From NCBI GenBank assembly GCA_050872785.1, contig JBNMHO010000001.1, positions 124,001 to 188,000 of the forward strand: a DNA stretch of 64,000 nt, in the 5' to 3' direction. Source of the DNA: UBA7862 sp050872785 (GTDB lineage: Bacteria; Bacillota; Clostridia; Christensenellales; UBA1242). How positions within the stretch are numbered: the stretch's first letter is position 1; each line of letters begins with the position of its first letter. Under the pieces are notes generated by a model. It saw nothing but the letters and a program-made list of their open reading frames with translations, had not been told where the DNA came from and did no database searches. A program made the position numbers and the translations under genes. Of the stretch, positions 32,901-47,900 are shown one piece after another.

Positions 32901-35900
32901 GGTTGAATGTGACTTCTTCTATGCTGTCCGTGGCGAAAGCCCCATAGCCGACATTGCCGTTTATGTTAAGAACTGATTTAAGCCCAGACAAGTTTGCAAA
33001 TGCCAAGTCTTTTATGCTACTTACTTGTGAAAGCCCAAGGTCAATAGTTTTGATTGTTGGATAGTCTTTAAGTTTTCCAATTCCGATAATATCTTCTGAT
33101 ATGGAAACTGTGCCGTTTGTAACTTCAAGGGCGTGTGCTGGAACTATAATCTTATCCCCAACTCTTGCTTCGCCTAAGGTTGAAAGCCCTGTTACATATC
33201 CGTTTTCTGTAGTTAGATAGAATGGGTTTGTCCAATCTTGCCACACTGCATAAAGTGTAACATTGCCAGCAAAGTTTGCCGAAGTTAGTCCGTCTTGCGA
33301 CCATTCGGCAACTATTGCATTTTTGTCAGTTGACCAGCCCATAAATTTTGCATATCTTGCGTCTAGGCTTGTGTAATTTGCGTCAGCAATTTCAAAGTCT
33401 GCAAAGAGAATTTGTGCCGCTTCGCTTGACAGAGCCGTTGGCATATTCTTTACGCCCGATACAAAGCCATTTTCTTGTGCCAAAAGAACATTGTGTGAGC
33501 CAGCGTTCAGATTGTATGTTAGATTATAACTATCCACAAAAACTGGATAAATGTTTAAAACTTGTTCGGAATTTCCGTCAAAAGTCATAACTGTTCTAAG
33601 TGTGTCGCTTGAAATTTCAAACATTCCGCCCATTTCAAAATCTCTTGTTTGATTTTGTTTTGTGAAGGAATATCCATATGCAATTTTGCCACAAAGTGAT
33701 GTGAGTTCGCTTGAAGTTGGAAGTGCAAGTGTTGCGTCAGTTAGGTCGTTCGCCGTCACTCTGCCAGTCCAAATTGTAGAGCCATCAACAATGTTGACTG
33801 TTATTTCTTTTGCTCTCCAAACAACAAACATTTCTGTGTCGTTTGAAATCGTTATGTCATTTGTTGCTTCAAGAATTGTGCTGTTTGATCCGTCTGAATT
33901 TTGAGCCAAAGCAACTACTTGGAAGCCCACAAAATTGAAGTAGTTTTCAATTTCTTGCATTGACACTGCCACGACACCTAGGTCATTTGCCGTCACAGTC
34001 ATTTGTTCCGCTGTTGCTGCGTTTGTTATTGTCAAAACATAATTTTGCCACACTGGGTATAGGTGCAACTCATTGACATTTAGGACATTATCCACTTCGC
34101 CGCCGTCAAGGATAACTTTGCTTGGATTTTCTGTTTGTTCATAAGACCAGCCGATGAAGTTGGCCATCTTTGCAAGTCCAAGTTCTGCAAGTGTTGGAGC
34201 AATAGCTTTTGTGCCAAATGAATATTCAACTTGTCTTGCAACACCACCATTTGTGTTGTGGAATATTGCAGTCCAAGTGTCGTCTGCCCACTCTGCATAA
34301 AGGGTTATTTTGCCACTTTCTGCAAGGTTTTTGACGGTTGCCCCGTTTGCATATCTCTCGCCGCTTTCAGTGACCCAGTTTTCAATGTGCTTGCCTTCCA
34401 CTGCAAAGGAACTTACAAGTTTAAATTCGCTGTCATAAACAGCAGATATAATTTCGCTATCTTGTCTTCCAGCAAGGTTGATTGCGAGTTCAACTTGATA
34501 TTCGTTGGCCGTCCACACGGCATAAAGTGTAACTTCAACTATTTCACCAATATTGTCTGGGTCAAAGTCTGCTACAAGTCTTTCTGGAAGGTTGTAGACT
34601 CTTTCATTTGAGTCAAACTCTGTTCCATTTTCGGCTCTCCATTTTGTAACACTCCAGCCGTTGGCAGAGAATTCTTGAGAAAGCCATTCATAGTTATCAA
34701 AACTGAACTCTCTTGCAACACTTCCCGCTTGAACTGTTGAAGACGATTGAAGTTCGTCTGAAATGAAGTTGACTGTGTAAGTTTTATTAGTCCAAATTGG
34801 TCGCAAAACAATATTGTCGCTTGGCATTTCAAAAGCCTTTCCGTTTTCGTCAACCCAAACGCCATTTTGCAAAGTGACCGTTGAATTTGTTTGCAAGCAG
34901 ACAAAGCCAGAAAGTGAATAATATCTTCTGCTCAAAGCGTCTTTGGCTACACTTAGAATTTGTTGCAAGTGATTTTCTGTGTGCAGATAAACTTTGGTCG
35001 AAGCATTTTCCACCAATGCATTTGTTTTTGAAATTGTCCAGATATTTGACTCGTCTTGTGGAGAGAATGTTGTGTTTTCTGTGCCAAGAAGAATTGTAAG
35101 AGTTCTGTATTCGTCAGAATATTTTGCTCTGATTGTCAAGTCATGCCTTGGCATAACCTTGTCTTTTGTAACTTCCACAATGTCGCCGTTTTCGTCAACA
35201 AATGTCCAGCAGACAAAGTCATAATTATCCTTTGCACAGACCAGAGCATTGCTTGCAAACATTGTAAGAAGTGGTGTTTTGTATCTGATATCTTTTATCC
35301 AATAAGTGTTGTCGATGTCAAATGCACCTTGTCCCGAAATCTTGCCGCCCGCTGGGTCAATGGTCAATGTGAAGAAGCTTTGGAAAACATATATCTTTCC
35401 GTCAATGGCTTTAATTCTGTAGTCGTCAATCTTGTCGTCAGTCACGTCAAATCTGAGGACAGATTCGCTCAAGTTTTCTTCATAAGAGCCAATTTCCACT
35501 CTGCCAGTTTCTGATGAAGGATAATTTGCTTCATCTATCAAAATTTTGATTATCTTTTGTCCAGAAATATCGTTTGAAATTACAAATCTTGAGTTGCTTC
35601 CAACAAGTTTTAATGTGCTTTCAAAATTGCTTTCGCTTTCAAAAGTGAGTTTGCCATATCCCGACAAAACGACATAACTTTGTGCCTTGCCGATTGTTGC
35701 GGAATTATCTTTTACAACCACTCTGCCAAAGACCGTTTGCGAACTTGAGCCGACAAATATTTCTTGGTCATTGTTTGATATCGTCCCGCCATTTATGTTG
35801 AGTGTGCCACGTAAAACTGCTACGCCGCCACCCGTTGTATTTTCTGAAATTGTGCCAGAAAGAATAACAACAATATGCTTGTCAGAAGTTTTTGACATGT

Positions 35901-38900
35901 CACCTATTGCAATTCCGCCGCCATAGGTCGCAGAGTTGTTTTTGATAACTGCTCCAGAAATTACAATGTTGCCGTTTGAAAGCCCTGCTTGGCTGTCGCC
36001 GTCATAATACACGCCGCCGCCATAGCCTGTCGCCACGTTGCTCAAAATTTCTGTCCCTTCGCCAATTACTGCTCTGCCGCAGTTTTCTGCAAAATACAAC
36101 CCAGCACCATTTGTTGCATTGTTTTCTCTGACTTCTGTGTTTGTCATTTCAAAAGTGCCACTTCCGCCAAAGTAAACGCCAGCACCATTTGTCCCTTTGT
36201 TGTTTGAAATTGTGCCGCCAGTTGCAAGGAATGAGTTGTTTTCAACATAAATTCCGCCGCCATAAGTTGCATGGTTATCCGTTATTGTTGTTCCGTCAGC
36301 TATTTCAATGCCACCCACTGCATAAACACCGCCGCCATTTTCTGTTGCCTCGTTTGAAGAAATTATAGCACCAGATAAAACAAGTTTGCCCACAGCATAC
36401 ACGCCAGCACCATTTGTCCCTTTGTTGTTTTGGACAAACACGCCGCCACCCAGTGTAAGTGTTCCGCTTGCGACATAAATTGCACTTTCACTTGACAAAA
36501 CTTGTGATTTGCTGCCGTCAAAGATAATGTTTTCTACTTCAATATCTCCCGCGAATTCAAACATGTGACCAGTAAAGCCACTGCCTCGTGTAAATTGAGT
36601 TTGATAAATTGAGGTTATAGAAATATTGCTATTAAATTTGTAAGTCTTCGATACGTCAATTCTTTCGCTTACGAATGATAGCACATCGCCCGCAACAGTT
36701 CTTGCTGTGCCGTCAAGCGAGAACAATGCCTTGCTGTCATCGGACTCAAATGTTGTAAAGTAAATTCTATTTACTCCGTCTTCTGCCGAGGCGTCCTGTC
36801 TATCCACATAAGCCACAACCTCTTCCCAGTAACATTCAAAGACTAGGGTTGTTGCTTCTTCAATGTTATATGCTCTTGAAACAGCTCTTTTTGTGTCGCT
36901 TGACTTTCTGCCCACATAAACATAACTTATTGCGCAGTTATATTTTGTGAAGTCTTTTGCCATTTCTTTGAAACTAAATCTCAAGTCGCCTTGTTTTAAT
37001 GTATATTTCCAGCCAGCAACTGTGTTGCCGTTTTCTGTTTCTTCAAATCTTTCTGCCTGAGAGAAGTTGCTTGATTGTGTTTCATTTGCTTCGCCTTCGC
37101 CAGCATAAACTTTAATCTCCACAATATTTGGCTCCCAACAAGCAACAAAGACTATTGTATTTTTGTCTGCATAGGTGCCTTTGTCTGTTAGGTGTCCACG
37201 GCAAATGGCAGTGTAGGCGTCAAACCATGTGTAATTTGTATCCCCAACATATTCGCCATATTCGTCAAGAATTCTATCAAATTTAAGTGGAGAGTTTGCA
37301 ATGTTAAATGTTGACATTCCATTTGGGTCTGCCTTAACAAACACACCCGTTCTTATAACATTCAAACTGCCAAGAGTTTCTGCACCCGCAGTGTTTGCTT
37401 CGACCAAATATCCAAGTTCCCACCTGTCAAAGTGATGATAAACCATTGGGTTTGAGATAAGTTCTTTTGCGTTGAGTGTTGCGTCTTGATTTACACTGAC
37501 TTCTGCAACCTTTGCAAAAGAAGTAGAAAGTCGTCCAGTCTGTTTGTCTGCTTTTTGATAAACAATGTTAACTTGGAAGTTCACTTCTTTCCACTGTGCT
37601 TGAATTACAAGAGTTTCCACTGGGAAGTTGGTCACAGTTCTATTCCAAGTTCTGCCAGAATAGTCGGAATCTGTTGTTAAAGTTGTGAAGTTTTCAAGCA
37701 AACTCCAGCCGAATTCTTTGCCCAAAATGTTATCAAGGAACGAAAAGTCTGTCTTCCCCACAAGTGAGATATTAAACTGACCATTTATTTCTTCGCCTTC
37801 ATAAACAACAGTTTTGCCATTTGTGTCAATGGTTATGCTTTCTGCAATTTTGCCCACGAGCAAGTAGTTATCTCTGCCATACAAGCAATAGCCCGAAAGC
37901 CCCTCAAGAGTAAACATATTCATGCCAGTTTGTCTTTGTGACCTGTCGCCAAATTCTGCCACAATCCAATTTGCAAGCAAGGCTTCTTCTGTCATAACTG
38001 TTCCCGTCTTGTCGCTTGCAGTGACGATTGCAATATTTTGCACGCCAGAAATAGCCTTTTCGACAGATATTCTAGCATTATTAAATAGATAAATCTTAGC
38101 GCCAAAGTAGCCGCTTGTTATGTCTGACAAGATGTTTAGTCCAGTTTTATCATTTCCGCCAACAAATATGCCGCCATAAACATTTGCACTTGAGGCATTA
38201 ACTACGCCGCCATTTTCGATGTAAATTGAGTATGGATAACTATCTGTGTTTACTGTTCCGACCGTGCCACCTTTAAGTGTAACAACGCCGTTTGCAGCAA
38301 CATAAATTTCAGAGCCAAGTGGAGTTACTTTGTCATAAGTGCCACTTGTGTCGCCCGCTTTGTTGTCTGTAACTGTGCCAAAGAGCAAAACGACTTCTTT
38401 TGTGGAAGCAATATACAAACCGCCGCCAAAGCCCGCTGTGTTGTTTGTGATAACAAAATTCTTCTTATTTATGACGTCAATAGAGCCATTGTCGCCAACA
38501 TAAATTGCACCGCCGTTGTTTGTGACTTGGTTGTTTGAAAGAGTGATTGGGTCAGTTTGTGTTGAGCCAAAGAAATTGAATTTTGCATTGCCCAAAACCG
38601 CAACTGCACCGCCGTTTCTTGCCTTGTTATTTGACACAGAAACACCAAGATTTAAGGCACCATTTTCGCCCACGGCAAATGCCCCACCATAAGTTGTGCT
38701 GATGTTGGTGTTGCCATTTTTAATGTAATATCCGTTCTTTTCAAATTTTGCTTCGCCACCAATGGAAACGCTTGCACTTCCGCCAACATAAATTGCACCG
38801 CCATAAGTTGTTTCACCCGTTTTTGAAGTTGTGTAGTTGCCAGTAAACACGCCGCCAGTTATTCTTCCGCCGTCAGTGTTTTCTGAACCTGAGTTTGTTC

Positions 38901-41900
38901 CCTTTGAAATAGCAACCGCTCCGCCGTAGTTTTCAGAGAAGTTATTTTCAAATGTTCCGCCAGAGATGTCAACTCGGCCGTCACAACTTACTGCTCCGCC
39001 TTGCGCTTTGACTGTTGCGCCTTGATTTATTGCAGAGTTAGATGTAAACATTCCGCTTGAAATGCTTAAATTTCCTTTTGCGAAAACTGCACCACCAACT
39101 GTTGCAGAGTTTGAGGTGAATACAATGTCACTATTTGAAATTGTAACAGAGTTTGCGCTATACACTGCCCCGCCATACAAAGTTGCTGAGTTTGAAGTGA
39201 AAGTCATTTGACTTGAAAGAGTAACGCTGTCTTCAAAGTAAATTGCACCGCCGTTGCCGCTTGCAGAGTTCGTTGTGAATGTTACATTGTCAAATGAAAC
39301 TACAGCCCCGCTTGCAACATACATTGCACCGCCATTTGTTGCAATAGAATTTGTGAAAGTTGCACCGCTGACACTAACTGTAGCCCCGCTTGCAACATAC
39401 ATCGCTCCGCCCATATTTGCACTAAGATTGCCACGTGAGCCAAATGTTGTGCCGACTATATTAACATTGCTGCCCGCCGCTGCATAGACCGCACCGCCGC
39501 TCTCGGTTGCTGTAAGGTTGTTAAGTGCAAATGCTCCAAGAGTAACCGTGCCTTGGGCATAAATTGCTGCACCCGAAGTTGCTGTGTTGTCGGACAAAAC
39601 AAGTCCGTCTTTTGCAACAAATATTCCACCCGTGGAAACTTTTATAAGCGAGTCGGAAGATGTTTGTTTGCCTTTTATGGACAATAGAGTTGTATCACTT
39701 GACGAAGTTACGTTGCCAAGTGTAAGACTTCCGCCAGAAAGAATGTTGAACATATTGCCCGTCAAACTTTCGCTTGCGGAGATTGCGTAACTGCTGTTTG
39801 ACACAACAAGAATATTCTTTGAAACACTAATTGTGTTTGCCACTTCGCAGTTGTCTATAAGAACAACTTTATATTGTCCGTCAACATTTCTAACGACACC
39901 CGCTTCAATGTCTTCAAATGCTTTTTCAAGAGAGAGATAGTAAACATTTTTTCTCTCAGTTCCGAATGTTGCCCCGTTTTCTACATAGCAAGTTGCCTTG
40001 TTCCAAATTGCATAAAGTGTAAAGTCTTCTTTCATTGTGACTTCTACAACTTCCCCTGGCATGAAGTCTGGTTCTGTTGCAAGTGGGTCAAAAGCAAAGC
40101 CCGCTAGTAGATAATCTTTTCTTGCAAAGAACACTTCTTCGTCACCATAAGTCACAGAGTTTGTGGCAGTTGGAAGTGTAAACTTTTCGCCAACATATTT
40201 GTCAAATTCCGCTTTAACTGTGCCAGCGTTTGTGCTATCGGTGTAGTTGTTCCTTAAAGTTACAGTTTTGCTAATTGGGCTGAAACGTATTTCAAAAACA
40301 ATATTTCTTCCGCTGACTGTGTCAACACCCGCTGTTGTCATATCGAATGTTGCTCCAGCAGAATATTTCTTGCCGTTAAAGACAAAACTTTCAAATCTGA
40401 AGCCGTCTGGTCTGTTGACTGCACGAAGTGTCCAAGTTTCGCCGTTTATGATAAATGAATATTTCCCGTTTTGCTCTGCAACGTCAAATTGTTGTTCGCC
40501 AACTGCAATCTTCTTTGGATAGAAATAATCATTTTCAGCAAATGTTTCCCCTTCGCCCGTTGCAACTGGAGAAATTTTGCCAAATGCTTCTTCGTCAAAT
40601 CTAACAAAAGCAGTTTTTCTTGTTGGCTCGACATAATATGTTGTGCCGTTTGCGACAAAGAAATAAAGCCTTTGTTGTTCGTTGTATTCTAGTCTGTTTG
40701 TTTCCGAGTTGCCTCTTACATATTTGTTGCCTTCAAACACAACAGAAGCAACTGACGCTCCGTCATAATTAACTTCAGAAAGCGTTACAATCTTAACTGC
40801 TTCCAGTTTGTTAATTTCGTCAAGAGTTGGAAGTTGCACTTGTCCAAAGTCGCCGCCCGTCAAATTGAAACTAATTCTGTAGTCTGACGCTGGCACACCG
40901 CCCACTTCATAGGACAAAATATTTCTTCCACCGAAGATGTTGTCATATTTGTAACTTATTGTATATTTTGCTGGCTTCCAAACTGCATAAAGGAAGATGT
41001 CGCACGCAATATATTTTTCTTGAGTTTCAAACCAGTCGTTTTGTGCTTCTTCAAGTGTTCTGTCATAATGCAATGCGAAGTTAAACATTCCCGAATATTC
41101 GCCACCTGCATTTTGCATTTCTTGATAAATATCAACAAAGTTATCTGGCTCAAGGCGGTCGCTTGTTATTATGCTATAATAAGCCCAGCCGACAAATTCA
41201 TAGTCGAATTTTCTTGGCACTCTTGCTTCAATTTGTTCAATTACGCCACTCGATTTTACATCAGCATTATACTTAAATTTAATTTCCGATTCTTCAAAAT
41301 TATCTTGAGATAGGTCGCACAGGTGAAGTGTGTAATCTTGGAAGTAAAGCACGAGTTTTGTTTCTGTGTCATGCTTTGCAAAAAGATAATTTGTCGTGTC
41401 GCCTGGGACAAAAATCTCCTCAAGATTTTCCCATTTTGCCGTTGAATATTGTTGATAATCTACAACAGTAAGACCCAGTTGAGCGGTTAAGTTCTCTGTG
41501 TCACGCTCGAAGGATATAGCAAGATTTTTGCCGCCATTTGTAAAGTATTCATAATCAGAACTTGAAACAAGTCTGGCTCTGACTGTAAGAGGGGTAAATG
41601 TTTCGGTCATTCCCTCAGATTTAACATATTTTACAAAGAATTGTTCCAATGTTCCAAAGTTATTTTCGCCAAGGATAACGAATGTTGCTCCGTTGTAGAT
41701 TGTTGCACTGGAATATGTTGAAGCAATGTCTTTCTTTTTGTTATTGTCTGTTGTTATTCCTTGAACGGTCACTGACCCCAAGTTATAAATTGTTGCAAAT
41801 TCTTGTGCGGTGTTGTCATAGATATTTCCGCCTTGCCATGTAACTTCGCCCGACGCTGTTACATACATAACACCCGCCACTTGAGCTTCGTTCCCAGAAG

Positions 41901-44900
41901 CATTGACTAGGCAAGGAATGTCTGCTGGAAGTGACTCCTCAAGGTTAAATTGCAAGTTGTCTTTGAGCATGTAATATTTTGTAGGCTCGCTGTCGTCTGT
42001 TGAAGTGACTGAGTAATAATATTTGTCATAATGTTCCGTTGCAGAAGTTATTGTGTCTCCCTTTCTATTGACGTAATTTCCGTCTGAACCCATTGCTTGC
42101 AAATAGATAGGCACACCAGTTGATTCGCCGTCTTCATCAACTTCATAATAGTCAACAAATTTGTCGTCTGACGTTTTGTCAATATGATAACCCATCTTTG
42201 TTCTTAAGACGCCGTTTACATATTCCCACCTTTTTGCGAATGTTGAAACATTTTGCATTTCGCACTTGCCAGCGATGTGGAATGCTCCGCCATAATTTGC
42301 TTCGTTTCCATACAATTTAACATTTTCAAGACGCAAAAGTCCAGTGTTCAAGTTTATGCCGCCGCCATATGTTTCTGCGTCATCTGAGATTGCTAAGTTA
42401 TTTGTTATGAATGCATATCTTATTGTGCTTGCACTGCTTGGCGAGCCAGAAATATAGACACCTGCACCTAAGAGGGCTTTGTTACCATTGATATTTGTCC
42501 ATTCTGTTTCATTTTTTGGAGTGAAACTTATGTTGCTGTTTATGGCAATTCTTGCTAGGTCAAGAACACAAATGCCGCCACCCGTTTGGGCTGTGTTTTG
42601 AGTAAAGGACGATTGTGAAATATTTACAAGCACATCACTTCCACTTGCAACAAGTCCGCCACCAAATTCGTCTGCAGTGTTTCCGTCAAAGGAACAATTT
42701 GTCAAACTGTGAGCAACACTTGAAATGCCACCATAAATTGCCATTGCCCCGCCAGATTTTGCCGAGTTGCCGCCAGTGAACTGAGCGTTTGTGGTGGTTA
42801 TCAAACTTTGAGTTCCGACATACACGCCGCCGCCGAAGTTGCTTGCAGTGTTTGCAACATAGGAAGCATTGCTAAGTCTAAGTTCAGATTTTTCAATATA
42901 AATTGCCCCGCCATGCCCGTAGGTTGCTTTGTTTTGATTAAATCTTGCAAGAGAGTTTTCTCTGCCAGCGATTGTATTTGTTTCTTCAACACAATTTCTA
43001 AGAGCAATAGCACCGCCAATTTTTGCAGTGTTGTTTGTCCATTCCAAGTCACGAGTTGTGCTTGAGATGTCAAGTTTTACGCTTTCGGCATAAATTGCAC
43101 CGCCATATGTGTTAGCAAGGTTCCCTGTGAAAATTCCGCCATGGAGTGAAAGATTTCCGCCAAGCATTGCAATGGCACCGCCAAGACCTTCTGTTCCCGA
43201 AACAGAGCAGCCAGTGAATGTTGCGTAGTCAATATTGATTATTGAACTATCTGCATAGATTGCACCACCCATTGCTTGAGAGGAAGTATATGTGTTTTTG
43301 CAGTCATTAAAGGCCACGTTGTCGATGTTGACTGTTGCGTGTGCTGCATTTATCACGCTGCCATATTGCGTGGAAGAATTTGTTATGCCCGAGAACACAA
43401 CATTGTCTTTTATGTCAATATTTCCGCCATTAGTTAAAATCAAAACATCTTTTGCATTTCTTGAATTTTGTTCGACAAAAGTAAGGCTATTTAAATCACC
43501 GCCCATTAGGACCAAACTGCCAGACACGTTGAACATATTGCCAGTGAGTCCGCTTGCACGATAAATTGTAACATTGCTTGAAGCAAGTTTGAGAGTAAGT
43601 TTTTGGTCTTCAAGAATATTTAATGTTTGTCCAATAGTCAAAGTTGTTTCATTTGGCTGCACAACAACCATAACTCCGTCAGCGGAAGTTGAATGGCTTG
43701 CAGCGTTTGGTGCTTTGTCATTCAAAGCGTCTTGCAACGCCATATCCAAACTTGCATAATATTTGTGGAAGCCTGTGCTGTAATAATCTTTTATGTATGC
43801 ACAAGCACTTGCCCAAACAACTTCAAATTCAACAATTTCGCTGTCAATTTTCATACTTAATGGGGTTTCTTTTCTTTCACCTTTATACAGATAATATGAA
43901 ACATACTTCCCGTCAAGATAGATATCGTCAAAACTTGGCATTGTATATTGTGAGCCAATGGTGTATGATGTGTCGTCTTGAAGATAAGCCGTGTCATCTT
44001 CTTTTACAAGTTTATAATTTTCAGAACCGATGTATCTTGCATTTATATTGCCAAGATTTATTTTAATGGTTGCCACATTGCTTTGCCACACGGCATAAAC
44101 TTCTATTGTAACGCCGTCAATTATTGCATTTACAACGTCACTTAGGTCAGCCCCTTCGGATAACACAAAGTTATATCCCAAGTCATATTGTTTTGTGAGG
44201 TTATTTTTAAGTTTTATAACATATCCAACATGATTGTATTCTGCCCTTTTCCAAGATGTAGTTTGTGGGAATTCAACAGTTTCGCCATAAGTTGCATTGA
44301 CGACTATTGCGCCGCCATAAGTTTGTGACGAGCCCATAGCATTGCTGTTAAATCTTATTGTATAAGCATATGGCTTCCAAATTGCAAAGAATGTTATATT
44401 TTCGTTTGCAAGATTTGAAACAGTTACATTTGGAGAGGCAAAAGTTGGGCGATACAAATCGCTATCGCTTCCGCCACCAGTGACATAGTCGTCATAATCT
44501 ACAAAGTTGCTTGACCAGCCAAGGAAAATGTAACCCTTCTTAAATGGGCCAAGGTCACTTTGGGTCGTTTGATTTTTTGCAGTTGGCAAAGTTACAGAAT
44601 AACTATCTCCATTTGCTTCAAGATTTTTTGCTGCAATTTCTGTTGCACTAGAGCCATAAATTCCGCCGTTTAGGTCGAAATATGCTTTTGCTTGTGACCA
44701 AATTGCATAAACCGTGAACACATCTCTCTTGTCAATTTCAAAGTCTTTCAAGCAATAGTTAACTGTTGAGTTTTCGTCTTCCCAGCCGCCGAAAGTTCCT
44801 GTTCCAGTTGCTGTTACAAGTTTTAGGTCGCTTGCTTTTATTTTTTGACCGAATTTAACTCTAACTGCAATCTTCCCGTCATATTCCGTTTGAGTGCCGC

Positions 44901-47900
44901 CGACATTTGAAAGGAACGCATTAAAGTTGCTGTCCAAGTTCACACTGCCGTCCTTTGCGTCAAACACAAACATGACATTGTTTCCCAGCCACTCTACTTC
45001 AAAATATCTATCCAAACTTGCCGCCACATCACTGTTTGCCACTTCAAAGCTTTCTCTTTCAAAGTTTGCAAAGACTTCCGAACTGATATTTATTTTCTTA
45101 TAAGCAGTTGTCCAAGAGATAAGTTGAGTTCTGTCACTGCTTGCTATCCAGACAAGATTATCATAGGAACTTGTTTCAAAGGTGTCTTTAACCTTTCCGC
45201 CGTTGCCGTCAATAACGACTTTCACATCGTTGTAAACTGCATAAAGCACAAATGTTTGGGCGGCTTTTATGTCTTCGCTGTTTGACAAAACATAGGACAA
45301 CATATTGCCGCTATTTTCGATAGGAGTGACATTTATATCTCCGCCGTCTGTCACCGACCAGCCAGCAAAGGTCATATCCCCCTTAAATATTTTTGTTGTG
45401 TCAATGTTGACATTTGTTAGGTCAAAGCCCGCACGCAAAAGCGAGTATTCAATGTCAAAAGTTATGTTAAAGAAATATGTTCCAGTGCCACCATAATTTG
45501 CATAGTTATATTCAAAGTCTGCCGCTCTGTCACCCTTATATTCGCCACCCAAGAGTTCAAGTCTAACGGAGTAAATATTTTCCACCCAGTTGCTGCTGAA
45601 TACAATTTCGTCTGCGTCAAAGTCTGCTTGCACAAAGAGGTTGTTTGTGCGAGAAAATTTAATCGTGTAGTCTTTTGGAATAACTCTTGAATTGTGAGAG
45701 AAGCCGTCAAAGTTATATACAAGCCCAGTATTTTCGTTGTAATAACTTGCAAAGTCTTCCTCATTAAACAAACTTGAAAGTGCAATTTCGCTGTCATATT
45801 TTACAGTTTTTGTTGTAACAAATTTGCCAAACTCGTCAGTGAATTTGACTGTCACATCATTTTGCTCCCAAACTGGATACAAATCTACTGTGCCGTTTAG
45901 GTCGTATGTAAAGTTGAAAGTTCCACTTGGGCTGACAACCTCAACTGCCACTTCGCCTGTGTTTGGGTCTGTTATAACATTGCCATCATTATCCTTAATT
46001 TCCTGAGTTGTAAACAAGAAGACATTTCCGCCCACGCCTCTTATTTGATTTGCCACATTTTTCTCTGTTGTCCAGCCGACATGTGTCCAGCCGTCAAGGC
46101 TAAGTTGTCCCGCAAGAGTTGATAGTTCATAGCAGTAGAAAGTGCTTGAACCCATGTAGCCCGAGATATTTCCCGTTGCGTCTGCTGAGTATCCATTTGC
46201 CTTTTGTGGGAGGGCGTCTGTGCCGCTTTGATAATTTACGGTGTAATAGTTATTTGCCCACGCAAGAGTAAGCCAAATTTCAAAATGTCCGCCGTTTGTG
46301 TCAGAGGTGTAGAGTTTGTCAAAGTCCATACTTGAAGTGTCAACATCTCTAGACAATCTATAGCCGTCTTTGCTCACATAGACCGAGTCAGTTGGAGTTG
46401 TGTTTTCTTTGCCCGAGTAGTCAAGAAGCAAACGATAAGTAAAGTTCTTGCCAAGGACAGAAAGTTCTGGATAGTTTGCAAGCAAAATATTATCACCCAG
46501 TTTAAGATTTGAAACAACAAGTCTGCCCTCTGAGTCAATGCTCATTGTTGAACTGTCAAAGTTTTCAAGGTCTGCAGAATATTTTACAGTTTCGCTGCCG
46601 CCGACCTTGCTGCCCGATGGGTCAATTACAAGTCTAATTTCTTTGCTTTCCCAAACGATTGAAAGTTCAATGTCAGTTGATGGCATACGGAACGAACGTT
46701 GTTTTAGAAGATAAGTCCCCTTTTCGTTTTCTGGAATGACGACATTTGTTTGATAATACACTGCCCTCATAACTGGATAAGTTTTGCCAAGGTCGTCTGT
46801 GTGAACAAGAGCATTTAGGTTTATTCCGCTCAAATTAACATCTGACGCATAGTCCACTCTAAATGTTGCTTCACTTGCGTTCACATAGTCCGTGCCGTGG
46901 ATATTGCCAGTAAATGTGGTGTCATTAAACTTAATTTTAACTTCAAAGTCTGTTGGCACCCAAACGCCATAGAATTCATACACATCGCTATAGCCAAAAC
47001 TTGCCATATCGAAAATGCTGTTTTCCGAATTGAAAATCATTTCTTCTGCTGAATTTTTAAGCACAAAATAACTGAATTTGCAACCCAAAAATTCTTCATC
47101 ATTGCTAAAGTGATAAAAATATTTTGAAAGGTCAATTCTTTGACCAAAGTTGACAGTCGCAGTGCTTTCTCTTTCACCGATGTTATATTTGTTTTGGCTC
47201 ATGTAGAAGTCAAAGGACACTTCGTCCCCCAGCCAATCGCAATATAGATATGCAACTTTTGCTGACCTATCGACATTAAAGTATTCTTCCAAAAGTGCAA
47301 CGGTCAAGTTATCGCAATCATAAGTGTATGCCCCACTGTTTAGGCTGCTTCTATAGCCATTTATTGTATAATGTTCTCTTGAGAAATTTACATATCCGCC
47401 ACCAATTTTGTAGGCGTAACCGTCAAGTCTTATTTCTCTTTCGAACATGACTTCAGAGCCATAAGGAATTTTTGCCACTGCTTGATAATTATCGTCAAGA
47501 GAATTGTAAACTCTTATTTCAATAATTTCATTATAGTTTGCAACATATCTTATAGGTTCAGAAGTTGGGCAACTTTCTGTTGAAGTTGGAGCCTTTGTTT
47601 CCGAGCCTTTTGTGTAGTTTTTCAGAACATAATCTGGACGAGAAATATATTCCGCACTTGGAAGTGTGAATGTTTGTCCAACATAGACATAAATTTTAAG
47701 AAGATTTCCGACCATTTCAAATCGTTGAATATTTGTTTTATGTTCGTCTGTGCTTATGGTGTAAAGTGCTGCCAAGTCGCCATTTACGCCGTTGTTGTAG
47801 AATACGCCATTTGTTCCTAGGTCAATGGTGACTGTTGCAACGTTAAGGTCCCAATGAGCATAAAGATTTAGAGTATATGTTCCGTTTTGTTCCACAACGC

